From Paenibacillus massiliensis subsp. panacisoli DSM 21345 (GTDB lineage Bacteria > Bacillota > Bacilli > Paenibacillales > Paenibacillaceae): a DNA stretch of 64,000 bases. The stretch is taken from assembly GCF_000426545.1 (NCBI RefSeq), contig NZ_AUFO01000019.1, positions 82,850-146,849 on the forward strand, written 5' to 3'. The translations under genes were made by a program, and so were the position numbers. The notes under the pieces are model-generated. The model did no database searches. It was not told the origin of the DNA and was given only the letters and a program-made list of their open reading frames with translations. How positions within the stretch are numbered: position 1 is the first letter of the stretch; each line of letters starts with the position of its first letter. Shown piece by piece: positions 37,046-44,296 of this stretch.

Positions 37046-37476
37046 TTTTTTAGGTCGCTAATCTCCACGCCAAATCCGGACAGCTCAAGCACCTTGTCGC
37101 CGACGGCATCCAGCTCACCAGCCAGCAGCATGCGGCGTACAGCCTGTTCGCCACCCGACAGCTTGAGACGGCTCGTAATGCGTGGGTCGCCCCAGCCACT
37201 CAGTGATAGTCCCTTGACTTCCAGCTTGGCTGTGGCTTCCGAGATCAGCAGAGCGTTGAAAATCTCCGTATCCACCTTCTCATCCACCTGGCCCTTGACC
37301 GTGCGGCGAACCGTGCAGCGCTCACGAATGCTATCCACCTTGCTGGAGGTCAGCCCGCGCAGCACCAGCTGCATATCCAGACGACGAATATGCACCGTCT
37401 CCTCAGGCAGCTTCTCCGTCGCCTCAAACAGGCTGTCCAAAATTTGTTCTTCCGTCATATTCTCGTATAGGCTCAT
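37042..37476 (-). CDS. xkdN: XkdN-like tail assembly chaperone
   Basis: A 144-residue chaperone thought to bind the tape measure during tail assembly. It is helical and acidic at the start (YENMTEEQILDSLFEATEKLPEE) and ends SGFGVEISDLKN. AAGGAGATAGATTC precedes the ATG. It sits between tube and tape measure, the fixed place for this family, and carries the -1 slippery site at its last codons. Confidence 0.82.
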   Translation of the reverse strand: MSLYENMTEEQILDSLFEATEKLPEETVHIRRLDMQLVLRGLTSSKVDSIRERCTVRRTVKGQVDEKVDTEIFNALLISEATAKLEVKGLSLSGWGDPRITSRLKLSGGEQAVRRMLLAGELDAVGDKVLELSGFGVEISDLKN

Positions 37477-37634
37477 GAATCTATCTCCTTTTCATCGTTC
37501 AGATATTAGAAATAGGTCTATCATCGTACTTTCACCGTAGACAGACCGCGTTAACTGGGTGTTTTTCTTGCGATAATCGAACTGCTCAGCTCTGCTGAAA
37601 ACTAATAAATTCGATTCTCTTAAGAAAACCAAAG

Positions 37635-37673
37635 AATCCGGGAGCTACAGCTCACATAGCTGCTTCCCGGATT
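37635..37673 (-). terminator. Hairpin between tail tube and chaperone genes
   Basis: AATCCGGGA (37635-37643) pairs with TCCCGGATT (37665-37673). On the minus strand it is followed by CTTTGGTTTTCTT. It is probably a partial terminator that keeps tube protein more abundant than the genes downstream. Confidence 0.6.
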
Positions 37674-37752
37674 TCATAAGTCACTTTTGTTCTACTAAAT
37701 ATAGTTTTTTATTCGCAATCTAACCAAGCTTCCCTAGCCAATTCCAGCTCAA

Positions 37753-38160
37753 TTAGTTGGCAACGATCGGGTCCAGCAGCTCATAGCCTTCGAAGGTGAA
37801 GGTTGTCTCCTCCTGCACCTCTTCACCGGCCGTCCAGTTAGCTAGCTGGATTTTGTCCGGGGAGCAGCGGATGAGGCGCACACGCTCATGTCCGAACGCT
37901 TCGGGATCATCCAGCTTGGAATAGATATCGAACTTGCTAAAGCCACGCTGAATCATGTCTGAAGTAACCTTATAGCCACTCATCGTGCCTGTACCTTTCT
38001 TAATGCCGTTCTTGTGCACCTTCCAGTCGTTGCCGACCAGATTCAGCTCACGCTTCTCCATCTCCACGCTGGCTTCCAGCTTGTTAATATGCGTCTGCCA
38101 TACCCCATCAATATACGCCTGACCATACGTTCCCAAAATTACTCTTGAAGCATCCAACAT
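37753..38160 (-). CDS. xkdM: Tail tube protein (XkdM)
   Basis: The inner tube subunit of the contractile tail, 135 residues. It has the XkdM pattern: RVILGTYGQAYIDGVW at the start, the KRELNLVGNDWKVHKNGIKKGTGTMSGYKV hairpin and the C-terminal FTFEGYELLDPI. AAGGAGG gives a good ribosome site. It lies after the sheath gene, separated by a 364-bp gap with hairpins, and before the chaperone. Confidence 0.92.
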   Translation of the reverse strand: MLDASRVILGTYGQAYIDGVWQTHINKLEASVEMEKRELNLVGNDWKVHKNGIKKGTGTMSGYKVTSDMIQRGFSKFDIYSKLDDPEAFGHERVRLIRCSPDKIQLANWTAGEEVQEETTFTFEGYELLDPIVAN

Positions 38161-38524
38161 TGCATATTCCTCCTTGTGATTGGACCATCCTTGGATGGTG
38201 TAATTATGAATTTGAACTAGACACAGTCCTTTAAATTAGATACAGTCTGTCAAATGACACACAGCCCGCCAAATCAAGCTCTGCTGAGGGCTTCACTCAA
38301 CGGGCTGCATGTGTGAAGCTATGATGATTATGAAGACTTATTGTCATGTACCCGTACACTATTGTTCCATAGGATGAAAGCCACTCCTACATGTGTGCAG
38401 CCTTCATGCGGCATGGGCTGCATGGGCTGCATGTGGCATCATGAGATACATCATGACGTACCTCATGTGCATACAGCAGCATTACAGCTTGCATACGTAA
38501 GCCATGACATCGGTCCTTCGCGGC
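38161..38524. other. Structured gap between sheath and tube genes
   Basis: 364 bp without a gene in an otherwise tightly packed operon. It contains a hairpin CAGCCCG/CGGGCTG (38262-38268 and 38301-38307) with flanking ACACAC/GTGTGT that may extend it. It also holds a short direct repeat GGGCTGCAT (two copies near 38413-38430) and CATCATGA repeats near 38436-38456. It may tune sheath-to-tube expression, but nothing decisive is visible. Confidence 0.45.
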
Positions 38525-39985
38525 TTATTGCACGTAGAATGTGCCGAACAGCTGCTCCATGACATCGGTCAGCTTGACGTTCCATTGCAGGAACACCTGA
38601 TCCGCTTCCGGCGTAACAACTGGAGATGGTCCGTAGTAGGCCGGGTCCAGAATTACATCATAGCCGGATGCCTCAATGACACTGCTGAGCGCCAGCTGTG
38701 CCAAATATTCCTTCACAGCACCGATCAGTGCCAGACGACCTTCCTCTGTGTTGTTGACCTTCCCGATATAAGTCTCCTCAGCTGCACGCTGCAGATCAGC
38801 ATTGATCGCATCCATGACGCGGATGGAACGGATCTTCTTCCAAGCATTATTCTGACCAGCTGCTGGTGTGACAAGGCTGTTAATCCCGCGCAAGGCCTTC
38901 ACCTGACGTCCATCATGGAATAACAGGAATACGCCGTTGCGAACGGCCTGCTCCTGCTCTGGGCGAGTCCAACGGCGTGTCACATCCTCGAATGGTGTCA
39001 CCGCATACGTCGTAGATTGGTTCAGACGTTGACCTGCGATCAGACCAGCTACATAAGCCGCTGTCTGTGCCGAGCTGTACTCCACTCCAGCCAGACGTAC
39101 ACCTGTGCCGACATTGATGATGCCCTCATGGTTCAGTGCGAGGGAACGCGCAGAAGCTGCCTGCACTGCATTCGCGGATACGTCCTCAGCAGCTGAGCCA
39201 CCGAATACCGCCACAACTCCTTTACCTTGGTTGCGTACACGCTTGACCCAAGCCGCGAAGCTTTGCAGCAGAGCCATATCAGCCGCATAATCCAAGGCAA
39301 GCACGTTGAAGTCCTCGCCCTCCAGAGCCTCCTGCATGGCGATATAATCGGCGTTGGTCAACTGACTGTTGCCGCTAATGCCCCCGGTAAGGCCAGCACC
39401 AGTAATATTAGCCAGTTCCTCTGCTGCGGTAAGCGCCTTTGCGGTCACCCATTTGTTCTCGCTATCTTCATTAATAGCTGCAGCAATAGCCTCAGCCGTA
39501 GCACTCTCCGCCGTGAACGTCTTCAGCAGCTTCGTGCCCTCATAGAGCAGCACTTCCTTGACTGCATTATTATCAATGGTTGGTTGTACCGTCACTGTGA
39601 AGCGATTACCGCGTGAGCCAGAATAAAGCGCCGTCAGTTCGAGTACATCCTCTGCATCACCATTCTTCAGCTTCACTGAAGCTTTGGCAGCGGTATCGTC
39701 TGCCAGTCGGTATGCGAGCAGCTTTCTCGGACCACCCAACAGAGCCAGATAAAGAGTGGAATACGCAGTAGCCCCATCCTCTGTGCCACCAGAGAACATC
39801 TGCTCAATAGCCGTCTCGCTGCCAATCTCCACAAATGTACCTACAGGACCCCAATTGGCCTTGACTGGTACAATGACCGTCCCACGCGAGCCGCCTTGAA
39901 TTGCGGATGCTGCTGCCGCCTGAAAATTCATATACAATCCGGGCAATACCGGTTTATTCGTGTTCTCCCAAGTTCCGCCTGCCAT
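38525..39985 (-). CDS. xkdK: Contractile tail sheath protein (XkdK)
   Basis: The sheath subunit whose contraction drives the tube through the target envelope, 486 residues. Typical features are the N-terminal KPVLPGLYMNFQAAAASAIQGGSRGTVIVPVKANWGP, the VEYSSAQTAAYVAGLIAG segment that marks myophage sheaths, and the C-terminal strand exchange region WNVKLTDVMEQLFGTFYVQ. GGTGGAG lies before the ATG. Its presence, with XkdT and XkdS, shows that the tail is contractile. Confidence 0.93.
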   Translation of the reverse strand: MAGGTWENTNKPVLPGLYMNFQAAAASAIQGGSRGTVIVPVKANWGPVGTFVEIGSETAIEQMFSGGTEDGATAYSTLYLALLGGPRKLLAYRLADDTAAKASVKLKNGDAEDVLELTALYSGSRGNRFTVTVQPTIDNNAVKEVLLYEGTKLLKTFTAESATAEAIAAAINEDSENKWVTAKALTAAEELANITGAGLTGGISGNSQLTNADYIAMQEALEGEDFNVLALDYAADMALLQSFAAWVKRVRNQGKGVVAVFGGSAAEDVSANAVQAASARSLALNHEGIINVGTGVRLAGVEYSSAQTAAYVAGLIAGQRLNQSTTYAVTPFEDVTRRWTRPEQEQAVRNGVFLLFHDGRQVKALRGINSLVTPAAGQNNAWKKIRSIRVMDAINADLQRAAEETYIGKVNNTEEGRLALIGAVKEYLAQLALSSVIEASGYDVILDPAYYGPSPVVTPEADQVFLQWNVKLTDVMEQLFGTFYVQ

Positions 39986-39986
39986 A

Positions 39987-40199
39987 TTACTCCACCTTCG
40001 CTTTCATAAATTTTGTAATTTTTGTGCCTGCTTCCTCCACGGATAGCAGTTGATCCTCAGTTCCATAACAAGCTCCTGCCAGCACCTCCGGCTTTACCCC
40101 GAACAACGCCTCGGATTTGGCCTTCAGTTCATTCAATGTGTAGCGTGGGGCTGTGACCGACTGTGGGTCTAGCTTCTGTGTCTTCTTCTTGAACACCAT
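39987..40199 (-). CDS. Small YqzN/YkzM-like tail protein
   Basis: A 70-residue protein, basic at the start (MVFKKKTQKL) with a helical body (YTLNELKAKSEALFGVKPEVLAGA). A small gene of this kind stands before the sheath gene in PBSX and skin (YkzM/YqzN). The start ATG 40199 has GAGGTG upstream. The stop overlaps the sheath leader. Function unknown. Confidence 0.6.
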   Translation of the reverse strand: MVFKKKTQKLDPQSVTAPRYTLNELKAKSEALFGVKPEVLAGACYGTEDQLLSVEEAGTKITKFMKAKVE

Positions 40200-40209
40200 A
40201 TCAAGCACC

Positions 40210-41049
40210 TCATTTCAAATTCGGATGTACGTACAGCCTGCGAATCAACGCCGCTTCCTCTGCTGGGCGCATTCGCCGTTGAGCCAGCGTAAGGCTGATC
40301 TGCCCGTTCAGGAAAGAATCCGTCTGCCAATCAGCACGAATCTCCTGGGCGGACATATACCGCCGTGTGTCAGCATCCAGCGGAAGCTGCAAAGCCCCGC
40401 TAATCGCCTCCATTAAGAGCGAAGCTGTAGCTTGCTCCAGACGCTGATTGGATGCCCAGACATGACCCGTGAACGTTTTACGGACCTCATACATGGATGC
40501 ACTTGGGATTCGTGTCTCACTGCCCGTCATGCGCCACAGAATGGCGCGCGAGCCAATAGCCTCGGGCCAGGCATCACCGTATACCCGCCATGTATCGTCC
40601 AACTGCGATGCGGTCCAGCCCTTCAATGCTGCTAACCAAGCATCCTCCGTCGCTCCGACGTCTACGACTTCAGCCTCAGGCACATACAGAGCGAACCTCA
40701 TGGTCCGCATGATCCGCTCCTTCGTACCTGACACGCTCTCAGCCCCGCGACTCCCGGCATAGTGCAGCGTTACCGAGCTGCTGTCCGTATCATCCAGTGG
40801 CTGCCTATGCAGACCATCCAGCAGGAGCTGTGCCCAGGCATCGCGTTCTGAAGCCTGGGTAGCGAGACTGTGTAGCTGGATGCATACAATTTGTCGATAG
40901 CCAGCCCACGCCGATTTCCATACCGCTTCCCCGAAGAACAGCTCCGCATAAGTATCCGGAGGCGGGTCAGGAACCGATTGCAGGTCGTACACCCGGCCTG
41001 CTAATTGGGGAATCAATTCGATGATCCTCGCCTTCAAAGCTTCTCTCAT
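40210..41049 (-). CDS. Tail terminator-like protein, possibly two fused domains
   Basis: A 279-residue protein at the head of the tail operon. Residues 1-125 (EALKARIIELIPQLAGRVYD, then the WAQLLLDGL helix) resemble tail completion/terminator proteins that cap the tube. Residues 135-279 seem to repeat the same plan (YEVRKTFTGHVWASNQRLEQ, SLLMEAIS, LTLAQRRM). Head genes are absent, so a larger cap would make sense, but this is inference. AAAGGAGG precedes ATG 41049. Confidence 0.55.
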   Translation of the reverse strand: MREALKARIIELIPQLAGRVYDLQSVPDPPPDTYAELFFGEAVWKSAWAGYRQIVCIQLHSLATQASERDAWAQLLLDGLHRQPLDDTDSSSVTLHYAGSRGAESVSGTKERIMRTMRFALYVPEAEVVDVGATEDAWLAALKGWTASQLDDTWRVYGDAWPEAIGSRAILWRMTGSETRIPSASMYEVRKTFTGHVWASNQRLEQATASLLMEAISGALQLPLDADTRRYMSAQEIRADWQTDSFLNGQISLTLAQRRMRPAEEAALIRRLYVHPNLK

Positions 41050-41317
41050 GCAGCTATAGCCCTCCTTTCTCATTGCTAAATGCACAGAAATAAACACAAA
41101 CTGTGAGCCACATCCCTGTCTCTATTGACCACTGGCACCACCAGCTTAAGCCATATCCTGACAGTCGATCATGATGGCGTGATGTTCACAGATATGGCTG
41201 CTGCTTCATCCATGACGCTGACATTTCAGATGACCTGCAGCTGTGAAAGAGCTACAGAAATGACATCATCGTCACTGTCACCAAGTGTGCCTTGGCCCAG
41301 ACAAAAGCAGTCCATAA

Positions 41318-41357
41318 AGAAACGGATACCAGCCTTGTGCAGGCGGTATCCGTTTCT
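41318..41357. terminator. Symmetric hairpin upstream of the tail operon
   Basis: AGAAACGGATACC (41318-41330) pairs perfectly with GGTATCCGTTTCT (41345-41357). Short T-rich runs flank it on both strands, so it could stop transcripts entering the tail operon from upstream or leaving it on the plus strand. Confidence 0.6.
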
Positions 41358-41560
41358 CTTGTCCTCATTCCCGATATTAACATCTTACAGCCTTTTTCCG
41401 GCTGTGATGACGTAGATAAGCATGATTATAGAAGAGAAAAAGACGAACTTATGTTCCTGTTTTTCTCCGGATCATATTCTCTCTTCATTCAGGGCCTAAA
41501 ACCCTGATATTATGGGATAATCCACAACTCGGATTAACCTAATGTTCTCATTTCATCAGA

Positions 41561-41598
41561 ACAAAAAAAGAGGGTATTCCAGTAAAAGGAACCCCTCT
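41561..41598 (-). terminator. Intrinsic terminator downstream of the ArpU-like gene
   Basis: On the minus strand, AGAGGGGTTCC pairs with GGAATACCCTCT (one mismatch/bulge), followed directly by seven T (41563-41569). It implies that the tail operon does not depend on read-through from the activator gene. Confidence 0.75.
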
Positions 41599-41599
41599 A

Positions 41600-41830
41600 T
41601 AATAATCTTCTATACACTACCTTCTTCACAGTACCTTATATAGCGTCTACACAGTAACTTCCAAACAGTACCTTATATGATGTCCTTCTACATTAATCCT
41701 TTATGTTAATCCTTTATGTTAATCTTCTAATTTTCTATATGCTATTAAGCTTCTATATTCTATATAGTACTCGCAATATCTGCTATATATTAATTCTTTG
41801 TATATTAATCTTGTATAAATTAATCTCTTG
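41600..41830. repeat. AT-rich region with short direct repeats
   Basis: CAGTACCTTATAT occurs twice (near 41631 and 41678). TTAATC(C/T)TT-like units recur about six times, two of them in a 13-bp tandem (TTAATCCTTTATG). Composition is far more A+T-rich than nearby genes. Confidence 0.6.
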
Positions 41831-42052
41831 TACAATAAGTCCACGTAAAGCCTGTACATAATAGCGCTCCTGAATATTAACTACTACATCCCAACTACAT
41901 ATTTCATCTTGTAAATGTCTTCTTGCATAAATCCAAGGGTGCTTGAATGCGGTCAACTCTTCTCTGATCTGAAGCCTATGCCAAAGCGAGCTGGAGTTGA
42001 ATCTCCACTTCACTTACATCAAAGTTAACGTGAATTCGTCACACAAAAATAG

Positions 42053-42080
42053 GAACAAACGTTCTTGTTTGTGGTATAAT
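42053..42080 (+). promoter_or_regulatory. SOS-box-like site overlapping an extended -10 promoter
   Basis: GAACAAACGTTC (42053-42064) fits the core of the Bacillus LexA box (GAAC-RNRY-GTTC). Eight bases on, TG-G-TATAAT (42072-42080) is a strong extended -10. No gene is well placed downstream on the plus strand; transcription would run antisense into the ArpU-like gene. The -35 (GGAACA) lies within the box, so a bound repressor would block it. Confidence 0.6.
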
Positions 42081-42105
42081 GAAATCATATGCAGCTCTGC
42101 TTATT

Positions 42106-42582
42106 CTAAGCCTTTGAGGCAGCTTTCTTGCGCAGCTGCTCCAGACGAATCAGTCCCCTGTCGGCCAGGGCCAGCGCTAGCTTGTAGAAGGCACGTGTTC
42201 TGATTTTGCTATACGTATCCTTGCTCACTGGAGGGTCGAATACGTGATTGTAGATTTTATAATCAAAGACATCATCCTGCTTCAGGTAACGTTCCTGGAT
42301 CAACAGCTGTTCACGATCGCTCAGACGGGCGACCAGCGTATCAATCATGTTGCAATAGGCTGCCCGCGCGGCGGCGGCGTGCACGTTGTGAATAGCAGTT
42401 GAAGCGGTAGCGTCCGAAGTTTTGTTCGTTGGACCATGCGGACGATCTGTATAGCTGGCTGTAACAGAGGTTTCTTTGTCCATGAAGGTTATGGTCTTAT
42501 AGATCCTGTATTTCTCAAATAGTCCTTCAAGTGTAGCTTGTGTCGCACGTCGATCCAGCTCTGGCAGCATGTCATTCATCAT
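42106..42582 (-). CDS. ArpU-like phage transcriptional activator
   Basis: A 158-residue regulator of the ArpU/late-activator class, related to sigma-factor region 4. The C-terminal half has LSDREQLLIQERYLKQDD followed by a helix-turn-helix-like VSKDTYSKIRTRAFYKLALAL. Such proteins switch on late phage genes. Start ATG 42582 follows GAAGGAG; a longer frame to 42669 lacks a ribosome site. A small hairpin (TTGCC-AAAA-GGCAA) lies just before the ribosome site. It is transcribed away from immR and probably activates the tail operon. Confidence 0.75.
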   Translation of the reverse strand: MMNDMLPELDRRATQATLEGLFEKYRIYKTITFMDKETSVTASYTDRPHGPTNKTSDATASTAIHNVHAAAARAAYCNMIDTLVARLSDREQLLIQERYLKQDDVFDYKIYNHVFDPPVSKDTYSKIRTRAFYKLALALADRGLIRLEQLRKKAASKA

Positions 42583-42599
42583 TGCATTCGCTCCTTCTT

Positions 42600-42611
42600 T
42601 GCCTTTTGGCA
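42600..42611. promoter_or_regulatory. TGCC-N4-GGCA palindrome in the activator leader
   Basis: TGCCTTTTGGCA is a perfect inverted repeat. Near copies TACCTTTTGGCA (42836-42847) and TACCTTAAGGCA (42868-42879) lie between the two divergent promoters, 32 bp apart. Candidate operators for the ImmR-like repressor; no known consensus is claimed. Confidence 0.4.
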
Positions 42612-42707
42612 ATAGTATGTGTCCAATGGTTCTTCTCATCCTGGGAGGAGTAGGATAAGCAGATCGCATCAGGCCTCAATAGTTGTCAGCTTTTAATCTA
42701 TTATCAG

Positions 42708-42739
42708 CTTTTGTTCACATTTTGTTCGTGTTTTTGTTC
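42708..42739 (-). promoter_or_regulatory. Three phased GAACAAAA repeats at the activator start site
   Basis: On the minus strand, GAACAAAA occurs three times with 11- and 12-bp spacing, so all copies face one side of the helix. They begin about 13 bp downstream of the -10, across and after the transcription start: a classic repressor or autoregulator position. Confidence 0.6.
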
Positions 42740-42752
42740 GCTTTGTAGGGAT

Positions 42753-42781
42753 AATATACCACTTTATGATGTACTCACCAA
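42753..42781 (-). promoter_or_regulatory. Promoter of the ArpU-like activator gene
   Basis: On the minus strand TTGGTG (42776-42781), a 17-nt spacer and TATATT (42753-42758) with an upstream TG form a SigA extended -10 promoter. The leader is about 160 nt and carries the GAACAAAA repeats. Confidence 0.6.
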
Positions 42782-42886
42782 CTGTCATTTTTCGTGAAAT
42801 TCGAGCGCTAATCGACCTGTGGCTCTAATTTTCTATACCTTTTGGCATATATCTCTCATTATCTCTTTACCTTAAGGCAACATGGT

Positions 42887-42963
42887 TATATAGTAGATAG
42901 GTAACCATTACCAATCAAGAGTTGCATGGTTCAGGCCTCGTCATAATAACTATCTACTATATA
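42887..42963. repeat. 14-bp inverted repeat flanking the immR promoter
   Basis: TATATAGTAGATAG (42887-42900) and its exact complement (42950-42963) are 49 bp apart. A candidate plus-strand promoter (TTGCAT 42922-42927, 16 nt, TAATAA 42944-42949) lies between, so one arm is upstream of the -35 and the other at the start site. This suits looping by a repressor. Confidence 0.6.
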
Positions 42964-43044
42964 TACGTCCTACGAATACGTCATGACACGACACAGGCTT
43001 GGATCGGAGCACAGGATGATTGGACAAAAAGGAGTGGCCGTACC

Positions 43045-43476
43045 GTGCAAGAGTCTCATTTCGGAACCTATTTACGACAACTGCGTGAACAGAAGAAAAT
43101 CAGTATCAATCAATTGGCAGACGTTGCAGGCATAAGTAATTCCCAGATATCAAGGATTGAGAACGGTCTGCGCGGTGTACCTAAGCCCGCGACGATTCGT
43201 AAGATTGCGGATGCCCTTGCCGTACCCTATGAGGAGCTGATGGGCAAGGCTGGTTATCTGGAGCAGGAGTTTTCCGTAACGGAACGTGCCGTCCCGGAAT
43301 GGGCTACCTCCAAGGACAAGCGTGATTTCAAAAAAATGCTGGAGGAGGATGGTGAGCTAATGTTCGATGGAATCCCCTTGGATGACGAGGACAAACAAAG
43401 AATCAAGGATGTATTGACAGGGCTGTTCTGGGAAGCCAAGCAGATGAATAAGCGCAAACCTCCAGGCTCAGGGTAA
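43045..43476 (+). CDS. immR: ImmR-like XRE-family repressor
   Basis: A 143-residue phage/ICE-type repressor. The Cro/CI-type HTH fills residues 9-64 (YLRQLREQKKISINQLADVAGISNSQISRIENG). The C-terminal part (KRDFKKMLEEDGELMFDGIPLDDEDKQRIKDVLTGLFWEAKQ) is the tail typical of ImmR-like proteins. AAAGGAG lies ahead of GTG 43045; the frame extends upstream without a better start. It is followed by an ImmA-like protease gene and diverges from the activator, so it probably silences the tail island. Confidence 0.82.
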   Translation: MQESHFGTYLRQLREQKKISINQLADVAGISNSQISRIENGLRGVPKPATIRKIADALAVPYEELMGKAGYLEQEFSVTERAVPEWATSKDKRDFKKMLEEDGELMFDGIPLDDEDKQRIKDVLTGLFWEAKQMNKRKPPGSG

Positions 43477-43533
43477 TATTTCAACCGGTTCATGAAATGG
43501 ACTTATGGACGAGCTTCAAGTTATTACATACTC

Positions 43534-43578
43534 GCATTTTACAGCATGACAGTTGTACGCGAAGCGCCTGTAAAATGC
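43534..43578 (+). terminator. Inverted repeat between immR and immA
   Basis: GCATTTTACAG (43534-43544) and CTGTAAAATGC (43568-43578) form a perfect 11-bp stem with a 23-nt loop. There is no T-run. It may reduce immA expression or be an operator. Confidence 0.4.
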
Positions 43579-43610
43579 TCATCAACAAAATGGATGGCAG
43601 GTGAGTGCCC

Positions 43611-44057
43611 TTGAATGAACTGATTCGCAGACTGATCCACAAGCACCGCACCAATTGTCCCTTTGATATTGCTTCTGCTCTTGGCATTCATATCCGTTAT
43701 TCGGATCTGGGCAAGACGACAAAAGGGCTGTATTTTCGGAAGCTGCGCCGCCGCTTCATTGTGATTCATAACGATCTCACCCCAGAATGGGAGCGTTATG
43801 TATGTGCTCACGAATTGGGCCATGACCGACTCCACAAGGGAATTAGTCGTTTCTTTCTGGAGGAGCATTCCTACTTTCAGCCGGGAAAATGGGAGCGGCA
43901 GGCCAATCATTTTGCAATCCTGCTGCTCAGTGAGGGGCATCCCCCTCTGCCGGACGAGCCTCTGAACACGTATATGTCCAGAATTGGTCTTCCCCAGGAG
44001 GTCTCCGTATTTTGGCCCCCCTCTACGGGTCTGGACTCGCCTGATATCAACAAATAA
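43611..44057 (+). CDS. immA: ImmA/IrrE-family metallopeptidase
   Basis: A 148-residue zinc protease of the ImmA/IrrE type. The HExxH motif is CAHELGHDRLH (His67, Glu68, His71) with a downstream acidic residue region (WERQANHFAILLL) as third ligand helix. In ICEBs1 and related phages, ImmA cleaves ImmR to lift repression. The most plausible start is TTG 43611, six bases after AGGTGA; a GTG at 43605 is too close. It follows immR by 134 nt. Confidence 0.82.
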   Translation: MNELIRRLIHKHRTNCPFDIASALGIHIRYSDLGKTTKGLYFRKLRRRFIVIHNDLTPEWERYVCAHELGHDRLHKGISRFFLEEHSYFQPGKWERQANHFAILLLSEGHPPLPDEPLNTYMSRIGLPQEVSVFWPPSTGLDSPDINK

Positions 44058-44083
44058 TCAATTTGTCAGATTGATGGCATATA

Positions 44084-44112
44084 TTTTTACGTAGTTTTTA
44101 CGTTTTTCTACG
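44084..44112 (+). promoter_or_regulatory. Phased TTTACG repeats upstream of the 5'-nucleotidase gene
   Basis: Three TTTACG/TCTACG units end at 44091, 44102 and 44112, a spacing of 11 and 10 bp. This resembles the direct-repeat layout of PhoP boxes (TTHAYA units), but with G at the last base. Confidence 0.35.
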
Positions 44113-44296
44113 TTTTTTTTGATAGAATCATATTGGGCTGATAGAACTACTACATAATATGTCCTTGGAAGCCTTGGCCCAAGAGGACGCGGAGCGCATC
44201 CCATGCTGCTTACCTGCGGTTACAGAATCCTGCGATTCCTACAGATTCAGCGGATTCTATAATCTATACAAAAACATATTAGGAGGTTATATCTAC

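Larger units (their letters stand above)
41050..42105. other. Leader region of the tail operon and spacer to the activator gene
   Basis: About 1.05 kb without a well-supported gene. It should contain the late promoter of the tail operon (41050-41310), a symmetric hairpin (41318-41357), the terminator of the activator gene (41561-41598), an AT-rich repeat zone (41600-41830), and the SOS-box-like promoter near 42053-42080. A 76-codon open frame at 41783-42013 (minus, GTG start, no ribosome site) is doubtful. Confidence 0.5.

Noticed and set aside
38413..38430. GGGCTGCAT direct repeat considered as part of a CRISPR or iteron array
   Set aside because: Only two copies with no regular spacer; no CRISPR array occurs in the window.
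41783..42013. 76-codon minus-strand frame next to the SOS-box-like site
   Set aside because: GTG start without a ribosome site, and its end consists of AT-rich repeats. It could be a remnant but is not supported as a gene.
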